Source of the DNA: Candidatus Culexmicrobium profundum | GTDB taxonomy: Archaea; Thermoproteota; Methanomethylicia; Culexarchaeales; Culexmicrobiaceae | Length of the DNA stretch: 16,696 nucleotides | Reading direction: 5' to 3' | Assembly (NCBI GenBank): GCA_025061245.1 | Contig: JANZKD010000027.1 | Span: forward strand, 1-16,696 | Shown: positions 1 to 8,272 of the stretch, in pieces | How positions within the stretch are numbered: the stretch's first letter is position 1 | Layout of the letters: every line of letters starts with the position of its first letter | Notes under the pieces: generated by a model | What the model was told of the DNA's origin: nothing | The model's input: the letters and a program-made list of their open reading frames with translations, nothing else | Database searches by the model: none | Position numbers and translations under genes: made by a program

Positions 1-318
1 AATGAGCGCTGAACTTCCAGCCTTAAAATCAATCCTCCACTCATCACCACCATTCCTAAGTAGGAGAAAACCAAAAAAAATAAAGAGAATTGCAGCAAAG
101 ATCTTAGCCCAAAAATAAGGTATAGAAAAACCTATCCAACAACCCAAAACAAAGCAAAGTAAATTAACAATCAAAAAACCAAAAACACCACCAATAAAAA
201 CTGGAAAAGGCTTAAACTTAGAAGCAAGTAATATGGTTGCAATTTGAGTCTTATCTCCAAGCTCAGCCAATGTAACCAGTATAAATGAAGTCAATAGGGA
301 AGTTAACTCACCATTCAT
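1..318 (-). CDS. Gdt1/TMEM165 (UPF0016) family membrane protein, C-terminally truncated by the window edge
   Basis: The reading frame from the ATG at 318 runs open to position 1, giving 106 residues of the N-terminal half. Residues 14-20 read A-E-L-G-D-K-T, the signature ExGDKT motif of the UPF0016/Gdt1 family, inside a first hydrophobic helix. A second hydrophobic segment follows a short KFKPFP loop, and a third ends before an RNGGDE loop. Known members are Golgi, chloroplast or bacterial membrane proteins with two such motifs, linked to Mn2+/Ca2+ or proton-coupled cation transport. The second motif would lie outside the window. The start is chosen because the family usually begins just before the first helix, and the other nearby ATG (314) meets a stop at once. 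It is divergent from the metallo-hydrolase at 476. The family call is firm; the substrate is unknown here. Confidence 0.85.
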   Translation of the reverse strand, partial: MNGELTSLLTSFILVTLAELGDKTQIATILLASKFKPFPVFIGGVFGFLIVNLLCFVLGCWIGFSIPYFWAKIFAAILFIFFGFLLLRNGGDEWRIDFKAGSSALI

Positions 319-442
319 GGCACTAAACCCACGCTAAGTTTACTTTGATGAAAATCAATAAAACCATATTATTTAATTTTTCCATCAACATTAACCTAAA
401 ACTAAAACTCACAAGCAATTCTAAGCAGTTTCTAAAGAAACG

Positions 443-450
443 TTAAATTA
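443..450 (+). promoter_or_regulatory. Putative TATA box for the metallo-hydrolase gene
   Basis: The A/T-only octamer TTAAATTA is centred about 27 nt upstream of position 474. This would place transcription initiation essentially at the ATG of the gene at 476, which has no Shine-Dalgarno sequence. The arrangement fits leaderless archaeal transcription. In AT-rich DNA such a match is weak evidence by itself. Confidence 0.4.
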
Positions 451-475
451 TTCTAGGAAAAATAACATAAATTAA

Positions 476-1135
476 ATGAGTGAGATTATGGTAAAAACTA
501 AGTTAAAATACTTAGGGCACGCAAGCTTCCAAATAAAAGTCAATGACAAAGTCATCTATATAGATCCATATGCAGGAGAATACATTGAAAAAGCAGACCT
601 AATCCTAATAACACACTCACACCGAGACCACTGCGACACCTCAAAAATAAAATCAATCCAAAAAGAAGACACATTAATCTATGGTCCAAAACCATGCTCA
701 ACCCTAATAAGCAACATAGAAGTCATCCAGGAAGGAAGCAAAATCAACTTCAACAACATAATCATCAAAGCAGTCCCAGCATACAATATTAAAAGATTCA
801 GAGCACCTGGAATACCCTTCCATCCAAAAGGATTTGGAGTAGGCTACCTAATAACAATAAATGATAAAACACTATACCATGCAGGCGACACAGACTACAT
901 TCCCGAAATGAAAACACTAGAAAACATCTATCTAGCCATGCTACCAATAGGAGGAACATACACCATGGACATAGAAGAAGCAGTAGAAGCAGCAAAAACA
1001 ATCAAACCAAGAATTGTCATTCCAATGCATATGAGAAATAAAAATCCATTGGAATTCGCTGAAAAAATTGGAGAAAAAACAAAGTCAGTAGTAGTAATCC
1101 TGAAGCCAAATGAAGAATACAACTTAATTACATAA
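476..1135 (+). CDS. Metallo-beta-lactamase-fold hydrolase (UPF0173/UlaG-like)
   Basis: A 219-residue single-domain protein. Near the N-terminus it has LGHASF and the strand YIDPY. The metal motif H47-x-H49-x-D51-H52 (THSHRDHCD) follows, then H135-A-G-D138-T-D and a late histidine in IPMH185M. These are the di-metal ligands expected for the metallo-beta-lactamase fold. The short length and the absence of an added RNA-processing domain resemble UPF0173/UlaG-type hydrolases. Substrates of that group are mostly unknown, so none is assigned; it should be cytoplasmic since no signal peptide is visible. The ATG at 476 suits a leaderless transcript from the TATA-like element at 443; an in-frame ATG at 488 is an alternative and would remove only four residues. 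Confidence 0.85.
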   Translation: MSEIMVKTKLKYLGHASFQIKVNDKVIYIDPYAGEYIEKADLILITHSHRDHCDTSKIKSIQKEDTLIYGPKPCSTLISNIEVIQEGSKINFNNIIIKAVPAYNIKRFRAPGIPFHPKGFGVGYLITINDKTLYHAGDTDYIPEMKTLENIYLAMLPIGGTYTMDIEEAVEAAKTIKPRIVIPMHMRNKNPLEFAEKIGEKTKSVVVILKPNEEYNLIT

Positions 1136-1307
1136 CCTTTAATTAATTTATTAATTAGAAAATACATTTAAGAAAATATCTAGATTGATTTTTTCACAAT
1201 TTACTTATTTTGATGTAAACACTTTTAATACTTCACTTAAAAAATATACTTCGGTGAAAAAATTGGGAATAAATTTTAAGGTTTTCGGTTTTTCTAGGGA
1301 TGATTTG

Positions 1308-2108
1308 ATGCGTATGGATCCAGAGGTTTTAAGGGGTATTATTCATGAACGCACCCACCATACTATTGAAGTTTTGATTTATAGGATTTTGAATGGTAAG
1401 ATGAAGATTCCAGAGAATTTCGGTGAAGTTGTTCGATTCCTATTAGACATTTGGAAGAGTCGTGGATTACCTATGGATGCACCTGACATGAAGTGGGCTC
1501 AACAATATCTCGATTTGGCCTTAAAGCTTAGAAGAGGTGAGAAGATTGAGCTTGACACTGAGCTTCCTAAGCCATTTAGTGAGGAGGAGATGAGGGTTGT
1601 TGAGAAGCTTCTTTATGGGAGGAGGTCTATTAGGCAGTGGAAGCCTAAGCCTGTACCTGAGGAGTTGATTAGGAAAATTCTTTATGCAGGTTTGATGGCT
1701 CCTCAAGGATGTAATCTTGGAACAACTAGATTTCTCATACTCCGTACACCTGAAGAGAAGAAGTTGGTGAGAAGTGACATTCCTGTAGATAATGCAGTTA
1801 TAATTGTTGTTTGCCAAGATATGCGTATTTATCGTGCATTAAAGTATGATGAACTTGTTCCTCAGAATATATTTTATGATGCTGCTGCAGCCGCCGACCA
1901 CATGTGCCTCATAGCTCATGCACTTGGACTTGGAGCTGTCTGGCTAACCCATGGAAAGGAATCTACTGAGAGGCTTAGAAAACACTTTAACCTGCCAGAC
2001 TATATTGAAACTCGCCTCCACATAGCTATAGGTTGGCCAGATGAAGCACCAATCAAGTCGCAGAGAATGAATTTAGATGAAGTCATAATTGGAAAATATA
2101 GGGGGTAA
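1308..2108 (+). CDS. Nitroreductase-family flavoprotein with an N-terminal helical extension
   Basis: The nitroreductase domain starts at about residue 95 with EEEMRVVEKLLYGRRSIRQW, the Arg-rich start that contacts FMN phosphate in this family. It continues with a helix ending in MAPQGCN and ends with HALGLGAVWL, a typical late nitroreductase motif. Family members are FMN-dependent NAD(P)H oxidoreductases acting on nitro, quinone, enone or halogenated compounds. Roughly 90 residues before the domain are mostly helical and unassigned. The frame stays open to a TTG at 1185, but that stretch is rich in Phe, Tyr and Asn and reads like intergenic DNA. I prefer the ATG at 1308: AGGGA lies about 8 nt upstream and an AT-rich TATA-like element lies near 1240-1249. 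A GTG at 1254 is also possible. The next gene starts 4 nt after the stop, so the two are probably co-transcribed. Confidence 0.8.
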   Translation: MRMDPEVLRGIIHERTHHTIEVLIYRILNGKMKIPENFGEVVRFLLDIWKSRGLPMDAPDMKWAQQYLDLALKLRRGEKIELDTELPKPFSEEEMRVVEKLLYGRRSIRQWKPKPVPEELIRKILYAGLMAPQGCNLGTTRFLILRTPEEKKLVRSDIPVDNAVIIVVCQDMRIYRALKYDELVPQNIFYDAAAAADHMCLIAHALGLGAVWLTHGKESTERLRKHFNLPDYIETRLHIAIGWPDEAPIKSQRMNLDEVIIGKYRG

Positions 2109-2112
2109 ATTA

Positions 2113-2568
2113 ATGGAGAAGAAGCTGTTTACTCGAGAGGAAGCTGAAGAAGAAGTTAGAAAGATGGCAAGACTATTTGGATTAATGTTCTATCACTTTA
2201 CAAATCTCCTAGTGGAAAAATTTGGAGAGGAGAAGGGAATTGAGCTCGTTAAGGAGGCAGTGAAGCGTTTTGGATTAGAGAGAGGCGATAAGGTTAGAGA
2301 AGAAGTCTTAAAGAGAGGCTTAAAATTAACACTGGAAAACTTTAGGAAATTCTCAGATCTCCCAAGCATTGGATGGGGTGGAAAGACTAGAGTGACCTTC
2401 TGCCCCTTCGCTGAAGTATGGATGAGCAAGGGTGCAGAAGAACTATGCAAAATATACTGTGACGTGGATATTTGGAAGATTGTCGGCTACAATCCAAACA
2501 TTAAGGTTAAAAGAGTTAAGTGGGTTCTAGAAGGTGACGATTACTGTGAATATGAAATGAAAGAATAA
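2113..2568 (+). CDS. L-2-amino-thiazoline-4-carboxylic acid hydrolase-like protein
   Basis: A 151-residue protein. Its N-terminal half is amphipathic and helical, rich in Lys/Glu. Its C-terminal half holds RVTFCPFAEVW (Cys97), ELCKIYCDVD (Cys112, Cys116), GYNPN and a final DYCEYEM (Cys145). This Cys-Pro / Cys-x3-Cys / YNP arrangement matches the family named after L-2-amino-thiazoline-4-carboxylate hydrolase, which opens a thiazoline ring on the way to cysteine in some Pseudomonas. Many members are distant and may simply be metal- or cofactor-binding sensors. An upstream in-frame ATG at 2089 overlaps the nitroreductase gene. The ATG at 2113 is preferred because a GGGGGT purine run lies 7 nt upstream. 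The 4-nt gap to the nitroreductase suggests one operon. The family is fairly sure; the substrate is not. Confidence 0.7.
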   Translation: MEKKLFTREEAEEEVRKMARLFGLMFYHFTNLLVEKFGEEKGIELVKEAVKRFGLERGDKVREEVLKRGLKLTLENFRKFSDLPSIGWGGKTRVTFCPFAEVWMSKGAEELCKIYCDVDIWKIVGYNPNIKVKRVKWVLEGDDYCEYEMKE

Positions 2569-2603
2569 AAGGAAAGTAGATAAACTACAGCTATCTCAAA
2601 GAA

Positions 2604-2611
2604 TTTATATA
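2604..2611 (+). promoter_or_regulatory. TATA box of the RelBE operon
   Basis: TTTATATA is preceded by the purine-rich AAAGAA, a plausible BRE. Its centre is about 31 nt before the antitoxin ATG at 2639. Transcription would start a few nucleotides ahead of the ATG, giving a very short leader. No Shine-Dalgarno precedes that ATG. Confidence 0.6.
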
Positions 2612-2638
2612 CCGAAACTATTAATCTCTATTGGGACA

Positions 2639-2827
2639 ATGTCGAATGAAATATTAGAAATACTTAAACAAGTTAATGATAAACTAGACACTCTGATAGC
2701 CAGAATTGAAGCTATAGAGGATAAAATTCTAGAAAAAGAAATACCTGAACCAGAAGACATCAAGGCATATAGAGAGATGGAAGAAGAGCTGAAGAGAAGT
2801 GAGCTCATACCATTCAAGAAGGAGTAG
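2639..2827 (+). CDS. RelB-like antitoxin
   Basis: A 62-residue acidic protein. Residues 4-35 are heptad-like (EILEILKQVNDKLDTLIARI), consistent with a dimerising coiled coil. The remainder is Glu-rich with PEPED and ends in RSELIPFKKE, a segment that could wrap the toxin. The family call rests mainly on position: the stop codon is 1 nt before the ATG of a RelE-type toxin. Archaeal RelB antitoxins are short, acidic and poorly conserved, so sequence alone would not decide. It should neutralise the toxin and may repress its own promoter at 2604-2611. The ATG fits a near-leaderless transcript from that promoter. Confidence 0.7.
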   Translation: MSNEILEILKQVNDKLDTLIARIEAIEDKILEKEIPEPEDIKAYREMEEELKRSELIPFKKE

Positions 2828-2828
2828 C

Positions 2829-3092
2829 ATGACATTTCAGATATTTTTAACTAAGAGGGCTCATAAAGCACTTAGAAGTCTACCTAATAGGCTTAGAAGG
2901 AGAATTGAGGAGAAAATTAAATTACTTGCTGAAGATCCTCTCCCTAGAGGAGTAACTAAATTAATTGGACTTGAACATGCATATAGACTAAGAGTAGGTG
3001 ATTACAGGATTTTATACAGCATAAGATGGAGAGAAAAGATAATTATAATTTTTAGAATTGCTTTGAAAAGAAAAGCTTACAAGAGCAGATGA
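2829..3092 (+). CDS. RelE/ParE-superfamily toxin
   Basis: An 87-residue very basic protein with the RelE order: strand FQIFLTKRAHKALRSL, a helix rich in Arg/Lys (PNRLRRRIEEKI), DPLPRGVTKLIG, then YRLRVGDYRILYSI and a final strand with RIALKRKAYKS. VGDYRILY and the closing basic K-R-K-x-Y are the hallmark of RelE mRNA interferases, which cut translated mRNA in the ribosomal A site. The ATG at 2829 is preferred over an in-frame ATG at 2799 inside the antitoxin gene because AGGAG lies 5 nt upstream and the upstream ten residues do not fit the family. It follows the antitoxin stop by 1 nt, the usual coupled arrangement. Confidence 0.85.
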   Translation: MTFQIFLTKRAHKALRSLPNRLRRRIEEKIKLLAEDPLPRGVTKLIGLEHAYRLRVGDYRILYSIRWREKIIIIFRIALKRKAYKSR

Positions 3093-3171
3093 TTACCTGA
3101 TAATATTGGTTATTATGATTTCTTAATTATCACCTTGACTAGGATTATTAATATTAAATTTAGAAAATATC

Positions 3172-4338
3172 TTAATCATGTTTTGCTAGTCTTGCAAATT
3201 GTATTGCAATGAAGGAAAATGTTGCGAATATTGGGAAGAGCGTTAAAATTGAAGTGTAGCTTCCCGTTAACTCTATATAGTAGCCCATTATCAATGGTCC
3301 TAATAGGAAGCCTAGATCGAAAGCCATTGTATAAATTCCAGATGCGAAACCCCTTATCTCGCTGGGTAAGTCGCCTAGAGCTAAGAGTTGGAGTGATGGA
3401 ACAATTAAGCCTAATCCTATTCCAAAAATTGAAGCGGCTATATAGGCTGCTGGCGGTAAATAGTCAATGTATAGTAATAGGTATGATACTATAACTAGAA
3501 TTAATCCCAGTGATGCAACTGGTATTGGTCCTTTTCTATCTGCAATTCTTCCGCTTGTAGCTCTTGTTAATATGCTGAATCCTCCCTGTACACTTGCATA
3601 TAATCCATATACACTTGCTCCAAGCCCTAATTCCTTATATAATGCTGGTAGAAAGGTGAATACTCCACTATATGATATTGCATAGAATGCAACTGCAATC
3701 ATTGGGCAGATAAATGTTAATTTTAATAATCGTCGAATATCTCTGAAACTACTTTTTCGCTCTACCCGTTCACTAGTATACTTCCCAGCCCATCTTCGCG
3801 CTATAAATAGTACTCCAAGTGAGATCATTGAAAGTATTAAGGTTGCTATAAAAGTTGTATTATAATTTGTTAAGTCTGATATGTAGCCTCCAATTCCAGG
3901 ACCTGCAAGTTGACTTACCCCAAACATTGTACTTCTCCATCCAAGAGTTTCACCAACCCTATCAGGTGGAGCGAGGTCAATGGCAGTTGAAATTGAAGCT
4001 GGTAGAAAGGAAGCTGAGGCAAGACCATGAATTATTCTCGCCACTGCGAAAATCCAAATATTACTTGATGAAGCATAAATTAATGCTGCAATACATCCTA
4101 GAAAGGCTCCAAGCATCATGGTTTCAAAACGATATCCTCGATCACTAATCAACCCAAAGATCGGTCGCATAATAAAGGCGGTTATTGAAGTTAAAGCTGA
4201 TAGAAATCCAATAATTAGTGGGGTAGCTCCAAGTGAAATTGAGAAGGGTGAAATTATCGGTGCCACAATCATTATTCCAAGAAAGAATGCCAGAGTTGCA
4301 AGATGAACTGCCCATATTGATTTAAGCGGCGAACCCAT
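3172..4338 (-). CDS. Major facilitator superfamily transporter
   Basis: A 388-residue protein with about twelve hydrophobic helices in two halves joined by a basic loop (RWAGKYTSERVERKSS). The loop after TM2 reads RPIFGLISDRGYRFE, the MFS motif A (GxxSDRxGxR), and a weaker copy, GRIADRKGP, lies in the second half. RIIHGLASASFLP after TM3 resembles motif B and GPGIGGYISD in TM5 resembles the antiporter motif C. It should sit in the cytoplasmic membrane; the substrate cannot be read from sequence. A GTG at 4347 is in frame, but the ATG at 4338 has GGTGA 5 nt upstream and is the better start. It is divergent from the amidohydrolase at 4478 with about 140 nt between them, which suggests that it carries that enzyme's substrate or product. 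Confidence 0.9.
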   Translation of the reverse strand: MGSPLKSIWAVHLATLAFFLGIMIVAPIISPFSISLGATPLIIGFLSALTSITAFIMRPIFGLISDRGYRFETMMLGAFLGCIAALIYASSSNIWIFAVARIIHGLASASFLPASISTAIDLAPPDRVGETLGWRSTMFGVSQLAGPGIGGYISDLTNYNTTFIATLILSMISLGVLFIARRWAGKYTSERVERKSSFRDIRRLLKLTFICPMIAVAFYAISYSGVFTFLPALYKELGLGASVYGLYASVQGGFSILTRATSGRIADRKGPIPVASLGLILVIVSYLLLYIDYLPPAAYIAASIFGIGLGLIVPSLQLLALGDLPSEIRGFASGIYTMAFDLGFLLGPLIMGYYIELTGSYTSILTLFPIFATFSFIAIQFARLAKHD

Positions 4339-4477
4339 TAGAATCACCGTGACGCTGGATTATATGCTTTAAGCACCAAGTTCTTTTAAACATTTCCTAG
4401 AGTCAAATTTAATTACTTAGCTTCATGTAAGCTAACTCTTATCTATGCTATCCTACAATAATGGTTTTGGTGTCATA

Positions 4478-6142
4478 ATGTTTGACATAGTCATTAAAGA
4501 TGGAGTGATAATAGATGGAACTGGAAATCCATGGTTTAGAGCTAATATTGGAATTAAAGATGGGAGAATAGTGAAGATTAGTAGGTGTAGTTTGGAGAGT
4601 GAAAAGGTTATTGATGCTACTGGGAAAATTGTTTCTCCAGGATTCATAGACTTACATTCCCACTCAGACATGATGTGTAGAAATTTAATTTATCGTAAAG
4701 CCATGAATAGAGTTAAACAGGGAATAACATGTGAAGCAGTTGGAAATTGCGGATTCTCAGCCTATGCATGGACTAAGGAGTTTGCTGAAAAATATGAAGA
4801 AAAATTACATGAACATGGATTTCAAATTAAAGTTGACTGGACAACATTAAGAGAGTGGCGTGAAAAGATTGAAGCTAATGGATATGCAATTAATGTTGTT
4901 CCACTCTGTGGATTCGGAACAATTAGAATGAGTGTTTTAGGTAGAGAGGGTGAAGGAGGAGAACGATCAGAGATTACAGATAAGGAATTAAGTATGATGA
5001 AGAAACTTCTCGAACAAGCAATGAGGGATGGAGCTTTCGGATTGACAGCAGGACTGGAATATGAAACTCAGAGAAATGCATATACAGAGGAGCTTATTGA
5101 GCTATGTAAAGTTGCCTCAAGGTATAGTGGAGTTTTTATGGCTCATATTAGATCTGAAGATGACATGCTAATTGAAGCAGTTAAAGAGTTTATTAGAATA
5201 TGTAGAGAAGCAAGAATTCCGGGATGCATATCACATCATAAAGCTTGTAGTCCAAATAATTGGGGAAAACCCATAGAAACCCTAAGATTAATCCAAAAGG
5301 CTAGAGATGAAGGAATTGATGTTATGTGCGATGTATATCCCTGGCTTTTTGTAGCAGTATCAAATGTAGGATCATTCTTCCTACCACCTGAAAAATCAAT
5401 TGAAAAGGAAAAAGAAAAGCTTCTCGAGAAACTTAAGAAGGAGGAGGAATGGTTAAAGATTAAAAGTGAAGCTATTGAAAGATTCGAAAGAGAAAGAGAG
5501 TTTATTGATAAGAAGCGAAGAGAACTTGAAAGGAAGGGTACACCTTTTAGAATTCCATGGAATCCAACTTCATACTATGTTGTTACTAAATCCAAGTCAC
5601 ATCCAGAATTTATTGGTAAAAACTTCACTGAAATTTCAATTTTAATGGAACTGGAAGATCCATGGGAAGCTATGAGAAAGTTGTATTTAATGGATAATGG
5701 TGAAACTACAGTTGCCTTGGGATATATGCGGGAAGAAGATGTAATAGCTATTTTAAAGGCACCATTCTCAGCAATTTCAACTGACGGCTCAGTTGAAGAT
5801 GAACCAAAAGCATTGCATCCAAGAAACTATGGAACCTACCCTAAATTTATAGGCCACTATATTAGGGAAAGGAAGATAATTAGACTTGAGGAGGGAATTA
5901 GAAAGATAACTTCACTTCCAGCTCAATTCTTAGGTCTTCAAGATAGAGGGATTATTAGAGAGAGATTTTGGGCAGATATAGTGATATTTGACTATTATGA
6001 AATTAGAAATTTAGCCACATATGATAATCCATGCATTTATCCAAGGGGTATCGAGTATGTCATAGTTAATGGCCAAATAGTAATTGAAGAAGGTAAACAT
6101 ACAGGTAAGCTTCCAGGAAAAATATTAGTACGTGAAAATTAA
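4478..6142 (+). CDS. N-acyl-D-amino-acid deacylase-family amidohydrolase
   Basis: A 554-residue amidohydrolase. After a short beta-sandwich start with IKDGVIIDGTG it has PGFIDLHSHSD (His60-x-His62), EAVGNCGFS (Cys91), GLTAGLEYE, AHIRSED (His223), SHHKA (His253/His254), AISTDGS (Asp436) and HPRNYGT. This Cys/His/Asp pattern matches D-aminoacylase, where a Cys bridges the zinc site, and the related dihydroorotase/hydantoinase-like deacylases. It would remove the acyl group from N-acyl-D-amino acids or related amides in the cytoplasm. Residues 305-355 form a very charged Glu/Lys segment, probably a helical hairpin insertion. An ATG at 4445 is in frame, but the ATG at 4478 has GGTG 6 nt upstream and starts directly at the conserved strand. 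It is divergent from an MFS transporter and convergent with the QueG-like gene, 7 nt apart. Confidence 0.88.
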   Translation: MFDIVIKDGVIIDGTGNPWFRANIGIKDGRIVKISRCSLESEKVIDATGKIVSPGFIDLHSHSDMMCRNLIYRKAMNRVKQGITCEAVGNCGFSAYAWTKEFAEKYEEKLHEHGFQIKVDWTTLREWREKIEANGYAINVVPLCGFGTIRMSVLGREGEGGERSEITDKELSMMKKLLEQAMRDGAFGLTAGLEYETQRNAYTEELIELCKVASRYSGVFMAHIRSEDDMLIEAVKEFIRICREARIPGCISHHKACSPNNWGKPIETLRLIQKARDEGIDVMCDVYPWLFVAVSNVGSFFLPPEKSIEKEKEKLLEKLKKEEEWLKIKSEAIERFEREREFIDKKRRELERKGTPFRIPWNPTSYYVVTKSKSHPEFIGKNFTEISILMELEDPWEAMRKLYLMDNGETTVALGYMREEDVIAILKAPFSAISTDGSVEDEPKALHPRNYGTYPKFIGHYIRERKIIRLEEGIRKITSLPAQFLGLQDRGIIRERFWADIVIFDYYEIRNLATYDNPCIYPRGIEYVIVNGQIVIEEGKHTGKLPGKILVREN

Positions 6143-6149
6143 CTCCATG

Positions 6150-6863
6150 TTAGTAGTGTAGGTTTCTACCATACTTACAAACTCTTTGACACTCAATACA
6201 CATCAAATGTGAATTCTTGGTTATAGAGGGCTCATATTTCTCAAATAACTTAAGATAATAAGCATCTTGACAATCATTTAAATGCATACCTACAAGACAT
6301 TTTCTATCATCAACTTTATAGGGAGTTAAGGCATTAACTGGACAAGCCTTAATACAAGCTTCACAGTCACCACATAAGTCATCCTCAAACGGCTCATCAG
6401 GAATTAGTTCAGCATCAGTTAAAATTGCAGTAAATCTAATCCACGGCCCATAAACAGGATTGATTATCAAAGAATTTTTACCAAAATTTCCAAAGCCAGC
6501 AAGTTTAGCTAATGTTTTAAGTGATATCCTATTAATTGGAATTGCTTTGAATCCCTTCATTTTCAAGTAATAAGTCATTTTTAGTTCAATAAACTTTAGG
6601 GGATAGTAGCCAGGATAAGTCCACTTGTCACCACGTTTAACAGCCAACTCGAAAATTGTATCCCAGACATGGTAACCTAAGACAATTATTGATTTAGCTT
6701 CAGGCATAATTTCAGATGCCTTTTGAGTGTAGCTTTGAATCTTCCATCCAACCCATATTCTAGGTTTAGAATCAATAGCTTCAACAGAAACTATACCAAC
6801 AAGGTTAGCGCCATTCTTTAAAGCATATTCCTTAACTTCTTGAGTGAAGGTTTCAGTTTTCAT
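6150..6863 (-). CDS. QueG-like double [4Fe-4S] cluster protein without the C-terminal HEAT region
   Basis: A 237-residue protein. Numbering from a TTG at 6875, GFGNFGKNSLIINP lies at 127-140 and corresponds to the G-x-x-GKNxLLI segment of epoxyqueuosine reductase. CGDCEACIKACP at 168-179 is a ferredoxin-type Cx2Cx2Cx3CP cluster, and a second set is formed by Cys193/Cys202 with CIECQRVC at 226-233. QueG is a cobalamin-dependent iron-sulfur enzyme related to reductive dehalogenases. This protein keeps both cluster regions but lacks the C-terminal repeats of bacterial QueG, as is common for archaeal paralogues, whose substrate is unknown. The ATG at 6863 is the conventional start, but GGAGG is 12 nt upstream; a TTG at 6869 would have a better 6-nt spacing. 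It is divergent from the MFS gene at 7047. Confidence 0.75.
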   Translation of the reverse strand: MKTETFTQEVKEYALKNGANLVGIVSVEAIDSKPRIWVGWKIQSYTQKASEIMPEAKSIIVLGYHVWDTIFELAVKRGDKWTYPGYYPLKFIELKMTYYLKMKGFKAIPINRISLKTLAKLAGFGNFGKNSLIINPVYGPWIRFTAILTDAELIPDEPFEDDLCGDCEACIKACPVNALTPYKVDDRKCLVGMHLNDCQDAYYLKLFEKYEPSITKNSHLMCIECQRVCKYGRNLHY

Positions 6864-7046
6864 ATTCAAATACAACCTCCAAATAGATCAGATTATCCCA
6901 ATAATTTTTGTATATATAATTATGTGTTTATATAGTTCAGCTCCGAAAAAATTACGGAACGATAATTGTTATATGATAGTTTTGAAATTAGAGTTAATAT
7001 CATGCTGTAAAGGTACATTGCTATAATCGACTCTTGAGGTGGAAAC

Positions 7047-8216
7047 ATGACTATGAAATCAATGGGCAAGTTTAAGGATATCGCTCTACTTTCACTATCT
7101 CTTTCATTAACCACTCTTATTAGCATGAATGTTGTTCTACCCAGCCATATTGCTGATCTTGGAGGAGACATAGCATTAATTGGACTTGTTTATTCACTGC
7201 GCTCTGTTGTCAGAAGTATTGCAAGATTACTTAGCGGTTTAGGATCCAATTTCTTTGGCAAAAAATATTTAATTTTAGTTGGCTTATTGGTTAGAGCTTT
7301 AGCATTCTTCACCATATTCTCAGCCACCGATATTTTAATGGTGGCTATTGGCATGACCATTATCGCATGTTCTGAGGGATTAATTGAACCAGTATTTCTA
7401 TCAAGTGCAGCTGATATTTTCGCAGATACATCCATGGCTGCAACAGCCTTTGGAATAGCATTTACAATTAGAAGAAGCCCCACAGTTATTGCTCCAACCC
7501 TTACTGGCTACATTGCAGATCAAATGGGTGCACAAAATGTTTTCCTAATAGCTACACTCTTTGCAGTTATAGGCTTCATCATATCTCTCAAAATTGAAAT
7601 TAAGAATGTCAATGCAAATACAGGGAAAATTTCCTTCAGACAAGTTGGGGGAATAGTTAACAAGCCGTTTCTAATGTTATTAGTGGCATCAATTTTTCTT
7701 TTTACAGCTGTTTCATCCATGTCCCCCATATTATCATATTGGGTTGTAGATGAACTGAATTATAGTTATACAATTTTGGGTATGATATTGACGACTGGAG
7801 CTTTCATTGGAATATTCTCCAGGGTGTATATTGGATACTTATCAGATAGAATTGGTCATGTAAACACGTTAATGTTGGTTGGTTTAGTTAGATTAGTTTC
7901 AACTCTGCTCTTAATATTTGCTAGAGATCCGGTTTCAATTGCATTTACACGTTTCCTTTGGAGTGCTGTTATGGCTGCTCCGCCGAGAAATGCTTTAATA
8001 GCATCCCTCTGCAAACGTGACTCATATGCCCTTGCATATAGTATCGTTGGAATTGCAATTGACATTGGAAGAATTCTGGGACCTGGAATTGTAGGATATA
8101 TAATTAGTTTGTATGGATTTAATTGGGGATTCATTACAATATCGATGTCTCTAACGGCATTCATTTTAACATTACTAATTCTCAGGAGGAGCTTAATTGG
8201 ATATGTTAAAGATTAA
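7047..8216 (+). CDS. Major facilitator superfamily transporter
   Basis: A 389-residue protein with about twelve hydrophobic helices. The clear motif A lies in the second half (GYLSDRIGHVN, loop 8-9). The first-half copy is degenerate (SGLGSNFFGKK). FTIRRSPTVIAPTLTGYIADQMG resembles the TM5 antiporter region, and an equivalent GRILGPGIVGYI occurs near TM11. The ATG at 7047 follows GAGGTGG with 5 nt spacing. An M20 deacylase pseudogene begins 56 nt downstream with its own GGAGG, so the two probably formed one operon in which the transporter served that enzyme. This transporter is intact: no stops, frameshifts or missing helices were seen. It is only generally similar to the MFS protein at 3172-4338, so it does not look like a recent duplicate. 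Confidence 0.9.
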   Translation: MTMKSMGKFKDIALLSLSLSLTTLISMNVVLPSHIADLGGDIALIGLVYSLRSVVRSIARLLSGLGSNFFGKKYLILVGLLVRALAFFTIFSATDILMVAIGMTIIACSEGLIEPVFLSSAADIFADTSMAATAFGIAFTIRRSPTVIAPTLTGYIADQMGAQNVFLIATLFAVIGFIISLKIEIKNVNANTGKISFRQVGGIVNKPFLMLLVASIFLFTAVSSMSPILSYWVVDELNYSYTILGMILTTGAFIGIFSRVYIGYLSDRIGHVNTLMLVGLVRLVSTLLLIFARDPVSIAFTRFLWSAVMAAPPRNALIASLCKRDSYALAYSIVGIAIDIGRILGPGIVGYIISLYGFNWGFITISMSLTAFILTLLILRRSLIGYVKD

Positions 8217-8272
8217 TAGTTAAATTGAACATATAATCATCAACTAACTCTAATTTTAGGAGGATAAATTCT

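Noticed and set aside
798..1001. Leu-rich 67-residue frame on the minus strand resembling a membrane peptide
   Set aside because: The long Leu run is the reverse reading of GAAGAAGCAGTAGAAGCAGC-type codons inside the metallo-hydrolase gene.
1185..1307. TTG at 1185 as the nitroreductase start
   Set aside because: There is no ribosome site and the 41 added residues look like translated intergenic DNA; a TATA-like stretch lies inside it. Not excluded with certainty.
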